A stretch of DNA of 64,000 bases, from the NCBI GenBank assembly GCA_031835245.1, contig JAVKOQ010000096.1, positions 116,946-180,945 on the forward strand. Reading direction: 5' to 3'. Below, one piece after another: positions 1 through 12,700 of this stretch (position 1 is the first letter of the stretch; each line of letters starts with the position of its first letter). Position numbers and translations under genes: made by a program. The notes beneath the pieces are model-generated. The model had not been told where the DNA came from, did no database searches, and saw nothing but the letters and a program-made list of their open reading frames with translations. This DNA is from Balamuthia mandrillaris. Its lineage: Eukaryota; Discosea; Longamoebia; Balamuthiidae.

Positions 1-7
1 GTTTTAG

Positions 8-2150
8 TGGAGCTGACAAAACTGCACAAAGACACACATAAAAGAGATTCCTCACACAAACAAGAGAATGAAGAAAAAGAAAGTGAAAGTGAGAAATGGG
101 AAGAAGAAGAAGAAGATGGTGATGAAAGAGAAGAAGAGGAAGATGCAGACGGAGAAGTTGAGAATGAAGGAAGACGAGCTGGAACTGGAGTACAAGAACA
201 TAGGAAAGTGCAGAAAGCGAGCAAGCTGGCAAAACTGTTGGGATCTTCTGAAGAAGAGCGGCTGGAGGCTGCTATCAACAGGTATCGCTTCTCATTCTTG
301 CTTGCCTTTCTTATTGCTTCTTGCTTTCCTCTTCTCTCTTTAATGTTCTCTTTTTGATTAACAACCCCAAAAGCATCGCGTTAGATGAAACAAAAACAGA
401 AGGCAAGGCGTTGGCTCAGTTTTGCTCTAACTTTGCTGTGTTGGAAACTAATGCAGCGACGCTGGCTATGAACGTACGTCAGTTTATCGACGACATGCGA
501 GACTACATTCTGGAAAGACACTCCAAAGAACTATCAAAACTACTCGTTCAATTCTCTCAAGTAACATTTCTTTCTTATCCCACTCTCCATTTTCCTTTGC
601 CCCTCTCCTTTTCTCTCTTCTCAACACGTTATTTCGTCTTCAAAAAAAGCACACGACTTCACCAGAGAATGTAAGCTTAACAGGAATAATAGAGAGAAGT
701 TTGGAGAAGGCCGTCATCCCTCGTTTCAGAGAACGCATAGCAATGTCTTTGTCGCAACCCTCGCTCTTGGATGAAGTAACGTTAAAGAGACAAATGCAAA
801 AGGCACGGGCGCAGTCTCAACAAGCTTTCGAGATTCCGGTTAGTTCACTTCTTTCTTCTTGTATTATATTCCTCTGTTTATGTACTAAGCTTCATGCGCC
901 AATAATTATATCAGCGAAAGTGGATATCAAGGACCAACTATAAGCTCGCCATTCGCAATGTGAACCTTCTTAACGAACAAGAATTACCACAAGATCTACT
1001 GAATACCATCGTGGCCTCTGCGAAAGCCATTTACACCACTGTATTCATTCTCTTCTTCTTGTTCTTCTTGTTCTTCTTGTTCTTCTTCCTCCTCTCTCTC
1101 ATCTCACGTCTTTTCCTTCTCAAGATAAACCTTGAAAAGAACAGAGGAAGAAAGAACGAAGAACGCAAAAGGTACATCTTGAACGCAGACGACTTTTTCC
1201 CGGTATGCTCTATGCGCTTTCTCCCGCTTTTTGCTTTCGTTCTTCTCTTCCTTTAAAGCTCACAAATGATACTACAGATATACCTGTATGTGGTAGCTCA
1301 CAGTCACGTGAAGCGTCCATTGTTGTTGGTAGAGTTCCTGTGGAGCTTAAGCGATCCTCAACAGCTATCTGGGGAGGCAGGATACTATCTCACCGTCTTT
1401 TGTTCAGCGTTGGAATACCTTAAGACGATGCCTTTGCCGGACCTTCCTCCCAATTCTTCTTCTTCTGCGACAACAACAAGCTCTTCGACGGTTACCTCGC
1501 CGTCTTCTTCTGTTGCTTCTTCTATAGCTTCCACTCCTTCCTCTTCAGCCTTTGAAATGTTCGAAATGACTGTCTTGCCTTCTTCCTCTACTTCTGCAAA
1601 AGCAGCTCAAGCCGCTATTTCACCTCGTCCATCGTGGTCAGTGGCCACTGCCTTGACCTCTGGCTCAGCTTCTTCTCCTTCCTCTCCTGCTGCTTCTCCT
1701 CTTTCTCGCCCTCGTGCTCGCTCTCCTTCTTTACCTCCTACCCCAAACTTCCTTTCAACTTCCTCTTCCTCGTCTCCCTCATCCTCTTCTTCTGGTTCCG
1801 CAATTATTCCTCCAATTTCATTGTCCTCTCTTTCTAGCTCCTCTTCTTCATCGTCTTCCTCCTCTTCTTCTTCTTCAAGTCATCGCCTCAGCCATCTTAT
1901 ATCCCCAAAACGTTCTGCTTCAGTGGCAACGGAGAAATGCGCCGCTTTCGAGTCCTCGCAGCCATCTCGCTCCGTCTCTCACTTTGTATCTCCTCGTCGT
2001 CGTTCACCACCTGCTTCCTCTTCCTCTGTTTCTTCTTCCTCTTCTACTACCTCGCCGCCACCAACAACGTGGAAGTCGTATACCTCTCATCAACAGAAGC
2101 AGCTGCAACAACGGCAACAAGGCGAAGGAAAAGCCAGCGGCAGCGCTTGA
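8..2150 (+). CDS. VPS9-domain protein (Rab5-type GEF), 3' part of gene
   Basis: Rab5-family exchange factor, expected on early endosomes. The window opens at an intron end (gttttag, 1-7), so upstream exons are missing. Exons I can join: 8-281, 374-560, about 649-838, about 916-1040, about 1123-1202 and 1279-2150, with phases that match. The catalytic VPS9 core is spread over the last junctions: a helical part ending AKAIYTT, then YILNADDFFP joined to IYLYVVAHSH, then LSGEAGYYLTVFCSALEYLK. The Asp of NADDFFP and the Tyr of GEAGYY match the family's Rab-contacting residues. Upstream is a Glu/Lys-rich acidic coil. The last ~230 residues are a Ser/Pro/Thr-rich tail with long Ser runs. It converges on BolA with about 140 bp between stops. 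The domain call is firm; the particular Rab target is inferred from the family. Confidence 0.85.
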
Positions 2151-2288
2151 GTGCAAGCACGTTCTGGTGCGTCTCCCTTTCCGAGGTCACACAAGAACAC
2201 GCAGCAACAAGAAACTGTTAAAAACAAAAAAAAAAAAGACTTCAACAAAGAGAAGAGAAGTTCATCCCTCCTTCATTATTCCGTTTTT

Positions 2289-2626
2289 TTAGAGAGTGGG
2301 TTTGCCTTTTTGTTCCCATTGCTCAGGTGTCCAGGTCTTCATGGAGAGGGCATGAATGTCCTTCATGACGCTCTGCAGGGCCTCGTTGACCATGCGATGT
2401 CGCTCCAGCAAGGCCTTGTCCGCAAACTTGGAGGAGACCACCAGCAGGGAGAACTTGGCACCGCAGCCCGAGGATTGGTCTTCAATTCCCTAATATATTT
2501 TAGTCGTAGTTTGTTGAGGATTAACGCATTCCGTGCAGTAATGTCGAAAAGGTGCTAGCTTAGTACCAAGTGGACCGGAGCAAAGGTTTCCTCCAACAAT
2601 GCTCTTACTCTTGCTTCTTGTGCCAT
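2289..2626 (-). CDS. BolA-like protein (BOLA2 type)
   Basis: Small BolA-fold protein of 86 residues encoded by two exons, 2567-2626 and 2289-2489, with a GT-AG intron between. It starts MAQEARVRALLEETFAP, has a loop with GCGAKF, then the family signature KALLERHRMVNEAL and a C-terminal IHALSMKTWTPEQW. BolA2-type proteins bind monothiol glutaredoxins through a shared [2Fe-2S] cluster and act in cytosolic iron handling; the conserved His of ERHR and a Cys in the GCG loop are both present. There is no presequence, so a cytosolic/nuclear BolA2 form is more likely than mitochondrial BolA1 or BolA3. It shares a divergent 5' region with the F-box/WD40 gene at 3436, and that region holds several TGTCGACA motifs. 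Confidence 0.9.
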
Positions 2627-3435
2627 GCTCTTCTTTTTGCCTTGTTGTCGACAGAAAGATCGGTTCGAGTGCACAAAATTTTCAAAACCCAACAAAAATA
2701 ATTGATAATAATTCGGAAATTTTTGGCCAAATATGTGTTTATGTCGACAATCTCATCTTGTTTTCGTCGACAAACGGCAAAGAAAAGTCGAATGTCGACA
2801 ACAAACCCAAAAAAATTGTCGATAAGCGAGCGAATGCCTAGCAACCAGGCCTGCCGGTGCCGCAAGAGGGAGTCGTTTCTCACGCCTACTTCACGCCACC
2901 CCCCAAAAAAAGTAGCGAAAATCAGGGTTAACCCCAGAAAACACCAAACAAAAAAAAAAGAGTAGTGGGTCCCATAAAAGAGGAGAGAGAGAGAGAGAGA
3001 AACGGAGTCCGCTTTCAAGTAGTTTTTGAGTAGTTTTTGTACACCAAGGCCCCCCCCCCTCTCCACTCCCTCTTCTATGCTCCCACTCCTACCCTTTTAT
3101 ATTTTTACTTTTTTTTTTCTTTGGGTGCTCATCTTGGTCCGTCCTAATAGAAGGAAAAAAAAAAACAACAACAAGCAAACAAGGAAGAAGTGGGAGAAGA
3201 GAGAGAGAGCCTTTGCGTTTTTGGTTGTTGTCTGGAAACCTTCCTTCTTCGACGAGGATCACAAACAAACTTGGTCACCGTGGTCTTCCCTCCGCTCGTC
3301 TTTCTCTTGGAACAGACGTTTTGCTTTTCTCTCAAGGAGGCAACGGACCACATTATCAATCCAAGGAGAGAAAAAAAAGCAAGCAAGCAAGAAAAAAACT
3401 CCTGCAGCGTCATCGAAAAAAAAAAACTAGATAAG
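2627..3435. promoter_or_regulatory. Divergent 5' region with clustered TGTCGACA motifs
   Basis: No coding exon is supported here. The part next to BolA holds five copies of a TGTCGACA-like palindrome: 2646-2653, 2742-2749, 2765-2772 (CGTCGACA), 2793-2800 and 2817-2824 (TGTCGATA). The remainder is A- and pyrimidine-rich leader-like sequence with homopolymers and a short GA run near 2985. The same octamer recurs in other 5' regions of this window. Confidence 0.5.
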
Positions 3436-6406
3436 ATGACCCAGACAGGAGAGGGCACGCTCTCTGCGGACAGCAGCACTAACGGGACTGCCACTACCTC
3501 GACTCCCGCGGCTAGAGTCACAGCAGAAGCGCTGGAGGAGGCCTCCCATAAGAACAAGTCCAAGCTCCGTGAAGAGAAAGGCAAGGAAACTTCGTCAGCC
3601 ATGGTCACAGAGAACCAACACGTGGTTCTTCCTCTTTCCTTTCTGCCAAATGAGGTGTGTTCTTTTTTTTGTGTGTCGTCTTTTTCTCCGTGTTGTTCCT
3701 TTGCTCTTGTTCTTCTTCTTGTTCTTCTTGTTGTTCTTGTTCTTCTTCTTGTTCTTCTTGTTCTTCTTCTCGTTCTTCTTCTCCTTTTTCTTTTCTTCTT
3801 CTTGCTATTTCTTTCTTTCTTTTCTGACGGGCTTTAAAATAACAATCATAAAAGCTTATGCTGCACATATTTTCCTTCATCGACGGAGCGGAGTTGCTGA
3901 AACTCCCGTTGGTTTGCTCCATGTGGAGGAACTTGTTGGAGGATCCGTTGGTGTGGAGGGAACTCTTCTTTCGGACATTTAGGTTGCGGTTCGTCTCGTT
4001 CTTGCCTTCTATCACCAGCGCTCGACGAGACTGGAAGAGAGTATACATAAACAAGCTTCGTGAAGATTACAAGCTTTCCAAAGAACTCAGCAGACGTTTT
4101 AACGGCACTTTTGAGGTACCTCCATTACTCACCTCTCTATCTCTCGCCCTCCTAAGTTTTTCTGTTTTTTCGATGAAGAACACCAAAACCTTTAGTGGTT
4201 CCCATGGTGAGGCTATCTTTGGACTTTGCCCCAACGAAGAGACAGGTATACTGGTGGCTGGTTGTGGCAGCGCTTTGAAGATTTGGGATATGTCTAGTGG
4301 AGTTCTTCTGCGCAGCATCGAAGCTCATTCCAAGCCAATCCGGTTTGTCCTTACGCAAGCTCTTATTTTTGTTGTTGTTCTTTTCTGACGATATCTTCCA
4401 CTATTCGTTTCTGCTTGGATTGTCAAACAGGGATGTGTTGTGTGACGACGACAAGATCATTTCTGGGTCGTTGGACGGAACCATCAAAATAACTGATATG
4501 GAGTCCGGTAGAGTCCAACACACCCTGGCAGGTACCACTTTTCGTTTACATTACAGGTGTTTTTTAAAGAGAATTATAACTTATTCTCTCTCTCTCTCTG
4601 TTATATTTGCACAGAACATCGTTCTTGGGTGTTAAGCTTGGCTCACAACATCATTCATATTGTCTCTGGAAGCTCCGATAAAACGATAAAACTATGGACT
4701 ACTGCCAATGGAAAGTGCATTCAAACGTTTAAAGAACACGCTGGTGCTGTTCGTTCTGTGGATTGCAACTCTTCTCACATCCTCTCCGCTTCCGTGGATA
4801 ACACTGTTAAACTTTGGGACTACAATTACTCTACTTCTGTTTCCACCTTTGGAGGTTTCTTATTGTTTTCTTTTTCATTCATTTCTGTTTTGGTTGTCCT
4901 TGTAATTTCTCATTTCGATTTTCTTTGCGTCCTCTTTTTTTAATGTTTTTTGTCTATTGTTCTAACTCGAAAACATTAACAAAAGGATACATGGATGCGG
5001 TGGTAAAATGCCAATTTGTGAACGAGAACATCTTCTGGACGGCGGCCTTTGATAGCACCCTCATGAAATGGGACCGACGCAGCCCAAGAGCCGTCCACAG
5101 CCACAAGCTCTCCGCCCCGGTGACCTGCCTGCACGCCGACATCCACAAAGTGGTCTTTGGTATGTGGAACGGCAGCATCCACGTCTACGATGCTATTAAC
5201 CATGGCATCATCAACACGCTCAGCTCTGCCTACGGTAAGCACAGAGAGGCTGTAAATTGCATCCATTTTGGCACCTCTCGCGTGGTCAGCGGCAGCCATG
5301 ACTCAACCATCAAAATATGGCAGCAGCAGAGTCCCTCTCAACACAAGTTCAGTCTTGAACAAGTCAAACGACTGTTTGGCGACAACAGCGTCGCATCGTC
5401 TGGTAGTACAGTCTGTTCTGCTGCTTCCTCATCATCTTCTGCCTCTTCTTTTACTCTCCCTCCTTCCATTGCTTGGTTGAATAGCTCAAGCACCACTCCT
5501 TCCGCTTATCCATCCTCTCCTGCTTCCCCGCCGCCTTCTTCCACGTCCTCTGCTTCCTCTCCTTTGGCCTCCGCTTCTCCCTCTCCTCCCTTTGCTTCAT
5601 CGTCCTCGCCGGCTATCGCTGCCACCACCGCTGCAGGTGTCGCCTCTCCTTCTTCTTCTCCTTCCTCCTCCTTCATCTTTTCCAACCCTCCGTCTTCTCC
5701 CTCCTCATCTTCTCCCTCCTCAACTCAAAACATGTTTGCTTGGTTGCCAATGATGGCGTCTCCTCCTTCTCCTTCTCCTCTTCACCGCCGCAATCACCAT
5801 CAGTTTCCTTCTCCTCCTTATCAGCATCAAAATGCTTATCTTCCAAATGCTCGTAACACCTTTATCAACCAACAACATTACTCCCACAGACCGCATTTTC
5901 CTCCCCTTCATCAACTCCCTTCTCATTCTTCATATTCACAGCACCAACGTACATCGTCTCCCCCTTCTCCTTCCGTTGCTCCTTCCTCCTCTTCTGGAGG
6001 AAGAGGAGAAAGAGGAGAAAGTGGTGACAGCGGAGAAGGAGCTGATTGGTATTCCAGTGCTATCCCCTCCATCAGTTCCGTTGGTGCTAGGCATCAACAA
6101 CAACGGCCCTCTTACTCCCGTTCTTCCGTCCCTTCTCCTTCTTCGTCCCCTTCCTCCTCCTCCTCCTCTTCCCTTTCTTCATCTCCTGCATCCGCCACTA
6201 TTTCTCCTGTTGGCTCTTCCTCCTCCTCCACGTCTTCCTCCTCCTCCTCCTCCTCCGACCCTATAACCACCACGCTCAACCCTTCCGTGCTGAGAACTCC
6301 CCACGTGAACGCCAGCGCTGACCCTTCCACCGATGTGGAGGACGATGTTGTTGCTTCCGCGATCCCCCAGCACCACCAGCACCACCACCAGAATCATTGC
6401 TCCTGA
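3436..6406 (+). CDS. F-box/WD40-repeat protein with long Ser/Pro-rich tail
   Basis: Likely substrate receptor of an SCF ubiquitin ligase. Six exons join in phase (3436-3654, 3855-4115, 4179-4342, 4431-4531, 4615-4854, 4986-6406) to give 801 residues. The F-box begins across the first intron (LPNE then LMLHIFSFIDGAELLKL) and ends in DPLVWRELF. At least six WD40 blades follow, with dipeptide-type blade ends such as ALKIWD, TIKLW, TVKLWD, LMKWD and TIKIW and strong VSGSxD motifs. After the last blade (about residue 450) the chain is almost pure Ser/Pro with Ala, His and Gln, over 300 residues, presumably disordered. The start is the first ATG in the frame that leads into the F-box. The next gene, MON1, follows on the same strand. 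Substrate unknown. Confidence 0.9.
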
Positions 6407-6943
6407 TTCGTTTTTTTTTGACTTTATATTTTTGTTTGCTTGTGTGTATATTGCCTTTTGTTTTTTTTAAAAAAAAGACTAACAAAAGATCTGGTATGCT
6501 GCAAAGTTTGGCCATCAAAGAAGACCTGGGCCCAAAGAGAGAGTGAGTGAGTGAGAAAGAAAGAAAGCAGCACTCCACTTCCAGTTTTTCGTTCTTTCGC
6601 TTTTCCTCGTTCTTCTTTTTTTGTGTTTATACCAGTACCAATCAAAAATCAAAAAACTTGACGATCTAGATTTGATCACGTAAAATTGCACCTTTTGAGC
6701 AGGTTTTGTGCACCAGGCAGGCCCTCCTGCACAAGCACAAAAGAAAAACAGCAGGATTCGTGCAGCTTTTCACCAGCATGATCTGCCTCAGCTAATTTCG
6801 AAGGAAGAAGACGAAGACGAAGAGGAAGAGGAAGACGGAGAAGAGGAAGTAAGAAGAGTAGTCCGTCTCTCTTTCTTCTCTTCCCCCACAAACAAAAACG
6901 AAAAAAAAAACTACAATAAAATAGCAAACAAACAACAGGCGTG
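6407..6943. other. Intergenic region between F-box/WD40 and MON1 genes
   Basis: Tandem-gene spacer of 537 bp. It holds T-rich 3'-flank sequence, short A- and GA-rich runs and a short acidic open stretch (about 6780-6850) with no recognisable domain. I see no clear promoter motif. Confidence 0.5.
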
Positions 6944-8369
6944 ATGGAGGAGGTAACGAGTAACAGTCACAACAAAGGAAAGGACTCCCCTGTTGTTGTT
7001 GTTGTTGGGGAAGAGGAGAACGGCATCCTCGGTCATGAAGGAGAGGAGGAGGAGGAGGAGGAAGAAGCAGAGAAGAAAGAGAATCCAAAGTTGATGGAAG
7101 AGGAAGATTTTCTCTGGCAAAACTTGGCTCGTTTTGAGAAAGAAGCTGCTGCACGAGCAAAAGACGAAGAAGGAGAAAAAGGAACAGAAGCCAAAGAGGC
7201 GGCAGGGAAGAACATTGTCACAGAGAATGTTCTTCCCGCCAGTGAAGCTGCAGTCGTTAGAGACATGGAAGAGAACGAAACTGTAGTGGATCCGCAGCAG
7301 CAGCAACCACCACAGCAGCAGCAGTCATTGCAGCTCACCACCACCACAACAACGACAACAACGCAAGGGACGAAGAAGAAGAAGAAAAAGAAGAAGAAAG
7401 AGGTTGGCTTTGGGGATGAGTACTTTCGGGACACGTGGCCCAAGTACAGCAAGCACATTTTTATTATGAGCAGCGCTGGCAAGCCGGTTTACTCCAGGTT
7501 TCATTGCCTTCCTTTGTTCTCGCGCTTTGTTGTTGTGCTCTTTTTTTTTCATGCTTCTCTTATTGTATCTTTCTTTCCCGTTTTCTTTTTTTTTTGTTTG
7601 TCGTTTCTTTCTTGTCGTATGTTTTGCGTTCTTTCTTCTTTCTTCTTCTCTATGCTCTCTTCTCTCTTCTTTCGCGTTCTTCTTCTTCTCCTCCTCTCCT
7701 TCTTTTTCTTTTTTCTTTTATCGTTTGCATAGTTTCCTTCTTTGTGCTTTGTTTGTTTTCTTTTGGTTATTTATTGTTTGCTCATTGAAGACTATCTAAT
7801 GTGGTGGTGCTGTTAAAGGTATGGTGACGAGCAAAAGCTATGCTCGTTCATGCCTGTTCTCTCTGCTATCTCTTCTTTTGTTGTGGATGCTGGCGATACC
7901 ATCAAGTTAGATCTCTCTCTCTCTCTCTCTCTCTCCTCTCTTGCTCTTATTTCAACTTTTTTAATCTGTCGTACTAACAACAAACCTCACACCATTATTT
8001 ACTATGTTGCTTCTTTAGGACCATTATTGCTGGCCAACACAAGATTGTGTTTCTATTCAAGGGACCGCTCTACTTGGTCGCTGTCTCTAAAACGCCCGAG
8101 GTACAATTTAAAGCTCCCTTTCGTTCTCGTTCTCGTCTTCTTGTTTTGGTTTTCTTGTTCTGTTCTAATGCTCTTTTATCGATTTCTGCATGCTTGCTAT
8201 GACCTTTTCAGCCTGCATGGGAGTTGGAACGTCAGTTGGAGTACATCCACTCGCAAATAATCAGTAGTTTGACCAGTGGAGTCAACAAGATATACAAAAC
8301 CCGCCCTCACTTTGACATTCGTGATCTTCAAGGAAGTACGTTAAATTTGAGAGAGAGAGAGAGAGAGAG

Positions 8370-8408
<39 letters not shown>

Positions 8409-9592
8409 AAAAATTGGATTTCAAAGAGATAACACCGTGTTAAAAGGCTCAAACAAACTATTGGACAATATGATGAATTTGTTGGATAACGAACCTTCTT
8501 TTTTGGCCTCATTTCTGTTGGACTCCATTCGTTGCCTTCGCCTTCCCTATGCTGCCCGTTCTGCCATCGGCACTGTATTGCAATCCTTTCGCATGGAAGA
8601 TTTAGTGTACTTTAAATCTCTCTCTCTCTCTCTCTCTGTCTTTGTTATTCTTATTGGGCGCCGTACTATAGATATGCAGTATTACTCGCCGATGGTCAAC
8701 TTGTAAGCCTTGTGTGCCTTAAGAAACACGTACTTCATCCTCATGGTTGTAACTCTCTTCTCGTTTCTTCAACTTTTGGTCAAACAGCCATAAGCTCACT
8801 TTGTCTTTTTTTTAAAAATTCGAATAGACTTTCATCTTATTCTCAACTTTATCAATTCTTCGCCTTCAATTTATGCCAACGGGGCGTCCACGGTGCCCAT
8901 CTGCCTTCCCAAATTCAACGATCGGGGTTACCTCCACTCCTACGTATGTTACCTGGTAAAAGGCGTGCGCTTGCTTTTGATTGCCACCAAAGCAGGCAAC
9001 CTTGAGCATGGTATCTTTATTCTCGCTTTTTCTCTTATTCTCTTGTTTGTAACGTTGTTTTTGCTTTTTGCAGGCAAAAACCAAATAGAGAAAGGTTTGG
9101 CTGCAGTGGGAGCACTGCGGAGCATTGCAGAGGCACAAGAGAAACGCTATTATAACGTGGATGATGTTGGAGTATCCATCAAGTCGCTGTTGCTGCACTT
9201 CCTTTACAAGGACAAACGGCTGAGTCAGTTCACATCACCCGCGTTGGAACCACCTTACAACGTTCCATCGGTTAGTTGTTTGTCTGCTTCTCTGCTCTTT
9301 TTACTTACTGAAATGATGTGCATAGGAGAGGCAGCGGCTGTATCGATTGTATGAACGAGTACATCACACGGTGAACATGACAGGGAGCGGCAAGGAAGGA
9401 CCTCACAAGATTTACTATCACATAAGCGCCAGGGAGAGCGTGCTGGCGTGGGTCACCCAAGGCTTCGAGCTTTACGCCACCTTTGGGCCGTTGGTGCCAA
9501 AGGCCGCTTCCATAAAAGCTTGCAACGAGTTGCTTCGCTGGCTACGCGGCGAAGAGGAAAACTTATTTATGTTGGACTCTCTAACCTGGTAA
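6944..9592 (+). CDS. MON1: MON1/SAND, subunit of the Mon1-Ccz1 Rab7 exchange factor
   Basis: Mon1 pairs with Ccz1 to load Rab7 on maturing endosomes and autophagosomes. Nine exons join in phase (6944-7497, 7819-7905, 8019-8100, 8212-8335, 8447-8606, 8672-8745, 8828-9010, 9074-9270, 9326-9592) to 575 residues. The first ~150 residues are disordered: acidic runs, poly-Gln, poly-Thr and poly-Lys. The conserved part starts at WPKYSKHIFIMSSAGKPVYS, the first longin domain typical of Mon1. It continues with TIIAGQHKIVFLFKGPLYLV, then ICLPKFNDRGYLHSYV and a C-terminal YHISARESVLAWVTQGFELY. All three longin-type blocks are present, so the protein looks complete. The start is the ATG that opens the acidic N-terminus. 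It converges on the C2-domain gene (171 bp between stops). Intron 4 holds a (GA)n(GT)n tract. Confidence 0.93.
8349..8407 (+). repeat. (GA)n(GT)n compound microsatellite in a MON1 intron
   Basis: About 12 GA units run straight into about 18 GT units inside MON1 intron 4. This is one of the few intronic repeats in the window that is purine-rich on the sense strand. Confidence 0.9.
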
Positions 9593-9763
9593 AAACTAAC
9601 ACACAAACAAGACGAAAGAAAACCAGAGAAGATGAAGAATGGTTGGAGGTTATTTTTTTCAAAAGAGAAAGTTACAAAAAAAGTACAGAGTGTACACACA
9701 AAAAGAAAGTGACTTGAGCGTTCAACCAACCACCTTGCATCACACAAGGTTTGCTTTTGTTTT

Positions 9764-12700
9764 TCAGTCACTTGCATAGTCACTGTCGTCAGAACTGCTG
9801 AGGAAGCCCTTTTCTTCGACTTGCTCAGCGGAGTGGGATACCTGAGGCAAAACCTGAACCGCACCCGCGCCGGCCTTTTGCATTGGCGGCAAGCTCCTCT
9901 TCCCTTCGGCAAATTGCCTTTGCTGCTCCTCATCCAACGAAGCAGCTCTGTCCAACTCGGGGTTGAATGCTGAAGAGGCTGTTATTTATAGGAGGAGAGA
10001 GATGAGTTTGAGCCGAACGTCAATGCAGACATGAATAGGTACCTGAGAATTCATCATGGGAGTGTGCTCGCCTAGGCTTTTCTCCCGAGGGAGGAACCTG
10101 CAAAGCCGATCCATTAGAACCAGAGGGGCGGCGTTGAGACCCGTCGCCATGCGTGCCCGAGTCCTGAGGTGGTGCATGAGGTCCCGCTGCGTGTGGTGCG
10201 TATCCTTGTTGTTGTGGAGGATACATGGCAGCTTGAGGAGGATAGGCCATAGGATAGCCACCTGCTTGAGGTGGATAGTAGGGATGTTGTTGCGGGTGGT
10301 AGCCTGGAGGCATATATCCTTGTGGAGGATAGCCTTGTTGAGGGAGAAAACCCTGCGGTGGCACGCCATATGGGCCGTTAGAGGCTGCGAGCGGATAGGG
10401 TTGTTGTGGTTGTTGTGGCTGCTGCTGTGCTAATGGAGGTTGGTGGAATCCTTGCGGAGGAGACAAAGGGGTGGTAGCGTCTTGGCTAGATTCGCCGTTG
10501 ACATCCTCCGCTCCTTGGTCGTGCGCATAATATTGTTGAGGAATGGCGGCGTTGGTCTGTGGGTTGACGCTAAAGTCTACATCGCGCAAAAGGATGGGCT
10601 CACCAAAGCTTGGCAGAGAAACAATGTCCCCTGGGTAACGCACGGATTGTTTCTTTACCTCAAGGCCTCCACGTCTTAGATTTTGTGAACAGAAAACAAA
10701 CAGCAACCAATAAAACGTCAGATATGTTTGATACAAGGTGATGTAATAGGGGAGTGATAGGCAGGACTTACTTGAGAAGCGTTGTTGTGAACTTGGCATC
10801 CAACAAATCTATGAACTCGGCTTTCTGAGAAGAGGACTTTCCAAAGTGTCCGTAACACTCCAACAAAGTCAACATTGCTGGATCCACTCGCTTTTGTTGA
10901 AACTCGCGCAGCATTTGCTTGTTCAAAAACTCTCTCTGGCCGTGTACTTCCCACATGTAATCCATCATGGCCTGATTTTGAGGGATAGCGTTCTTGAGTG
11001 GCACCCACCATATCTTCGTACCATGGAACTGATGAACTCGTTCAAAGAAACGGAAAAGACAAACGCCTAACATTTGGAAAGAATATGTGTCAACCAGAGA
11101 ACGAAGAGAGAGCAAAACCAAAAAAAAAAATACAAACCAGAAATAGGTTTTTCGACAAAAGCGTCCAAAAACTTATCTGTGTTCCTGCTAATTTCCAAAA
11201 TATAGAGATCCTCTCTCTTCGTCCATTTGTTGGGTAGACGAAACACCACCCCTACGTGAGAGTAGTTCGAGTTGGAAGAAAGTTTGTTGATGGAATGCAG
11301 AAAACCGATGCCGGAGTAGGCGATGAGGTCTCCGGTCTTGAACCTATCAATGTAATCATCGTAAAAGAAAATCTGTTGGCCTTTTTCGTGCACAGGTCTT
11401 GTTTCCTATATGGGTAATGTTTTTCGTTCCAACGGTTAAAACGGGAGACAAGGAAAAAACAACAAAAGAAACCAAGAAAAAGAAAAGAAAACAGAAAAGA
11501 GAAAGCTCAGTTGACAACTGTTCACAGCACTAAAAGTTTTGAATGGGGTTGTACGGCCCCTCTCAGACCGCCCGACGTTGTGCAACTCATCATAGCAAAC
11601 AAAAACATATACTTTTCGCCCTCCTATAAGAAAGGAGTGCACCACTATCATCATCATCCTCCGTATAAGAGAAACGATTTGGCGGTTTTGAGTGCGATTC
11701 CTTTCCCTCTTCCTGTTCATTGTGGGTTTAAACTATGCACAACCACTGCACAACCACTGCACAACTTGACGAGGAAACCACAATGGCGGAGAAGAAAAGA
11801 GAGACACGCAGAGAAGAGAGAGAACAAAGAGAGAACAAAGAAGAGAGAAGAGAGAAGAGAGAAGGGAGGTACCGGAGAGGTGGAGTAAACGTAGCGAACG
11901 TGGATCTTGCCAGCAGCTTTCTCCTTTTTGCCGCGGGATTCCAGGTCCAGCCAGAGGTCGACCACCTCCTCCTCCTCTGGGCCGTCGCCGCGCCACTGGC
12001 TGCTGCGAAAGATGGTGGCATGGCCAAAGGGCACATCGGAGCCCAGTTTCTTCGTCTTGTAGAGCTCAATCGTGAGGTCGAATGACGTCTCCACCGCACT
12101 TTGGTTTTTGTTATTTATTTGTGGTCTTGGTAAGCCAGGAGAAAGCCAAAGAACAACAACAGGAACAAGAAATAGAAGAAAGAAACAAAAATAAAAGAAG
12201 CAAAGAAGAAGGACAGAACCCCAAAAAAAAGGAGAACAAAAGAGGAGGAGGAGGAGGAGGAGGAGGAGGAGGAGGAGGAGGAGAAAGAAAAGAAGGTAAC
12301 AAAAAGGAATTAAAAAAAAGAGGTGCATACAAGAGAAAGTACTCGTTCCAAACGGGCTGCTGGGTTTTCTTCTGGACAGAGGTCGTCTGCTTCTGTTTGC
12401 CCCATTTCAAGCTGCAATAAAGAGAAGGTGCTCCTATTCATGTTGTTATTGCTTTTGTTATTATTTTTGTTGGATGAAAAAAAAAAGTTGCCGTTCACTG
12501 TACGGCACAAAGGAAAAAAAAAGAACTGCTTTACCTCCTTGCGAGACTTCAGAGCTGCAACCCACCACTAAGACGGTTCTTGTTAGCAAAGAAGAAGAAG
12601 AAGAAGAAGAAGAAGAAGAAGAAGAAGAAGAAGAAGAAGAAGAAGAAGAAGAAGAAGAAGAAGAAGAGGACATAAGAAAGAAGAACACAAAACAAAAAAA

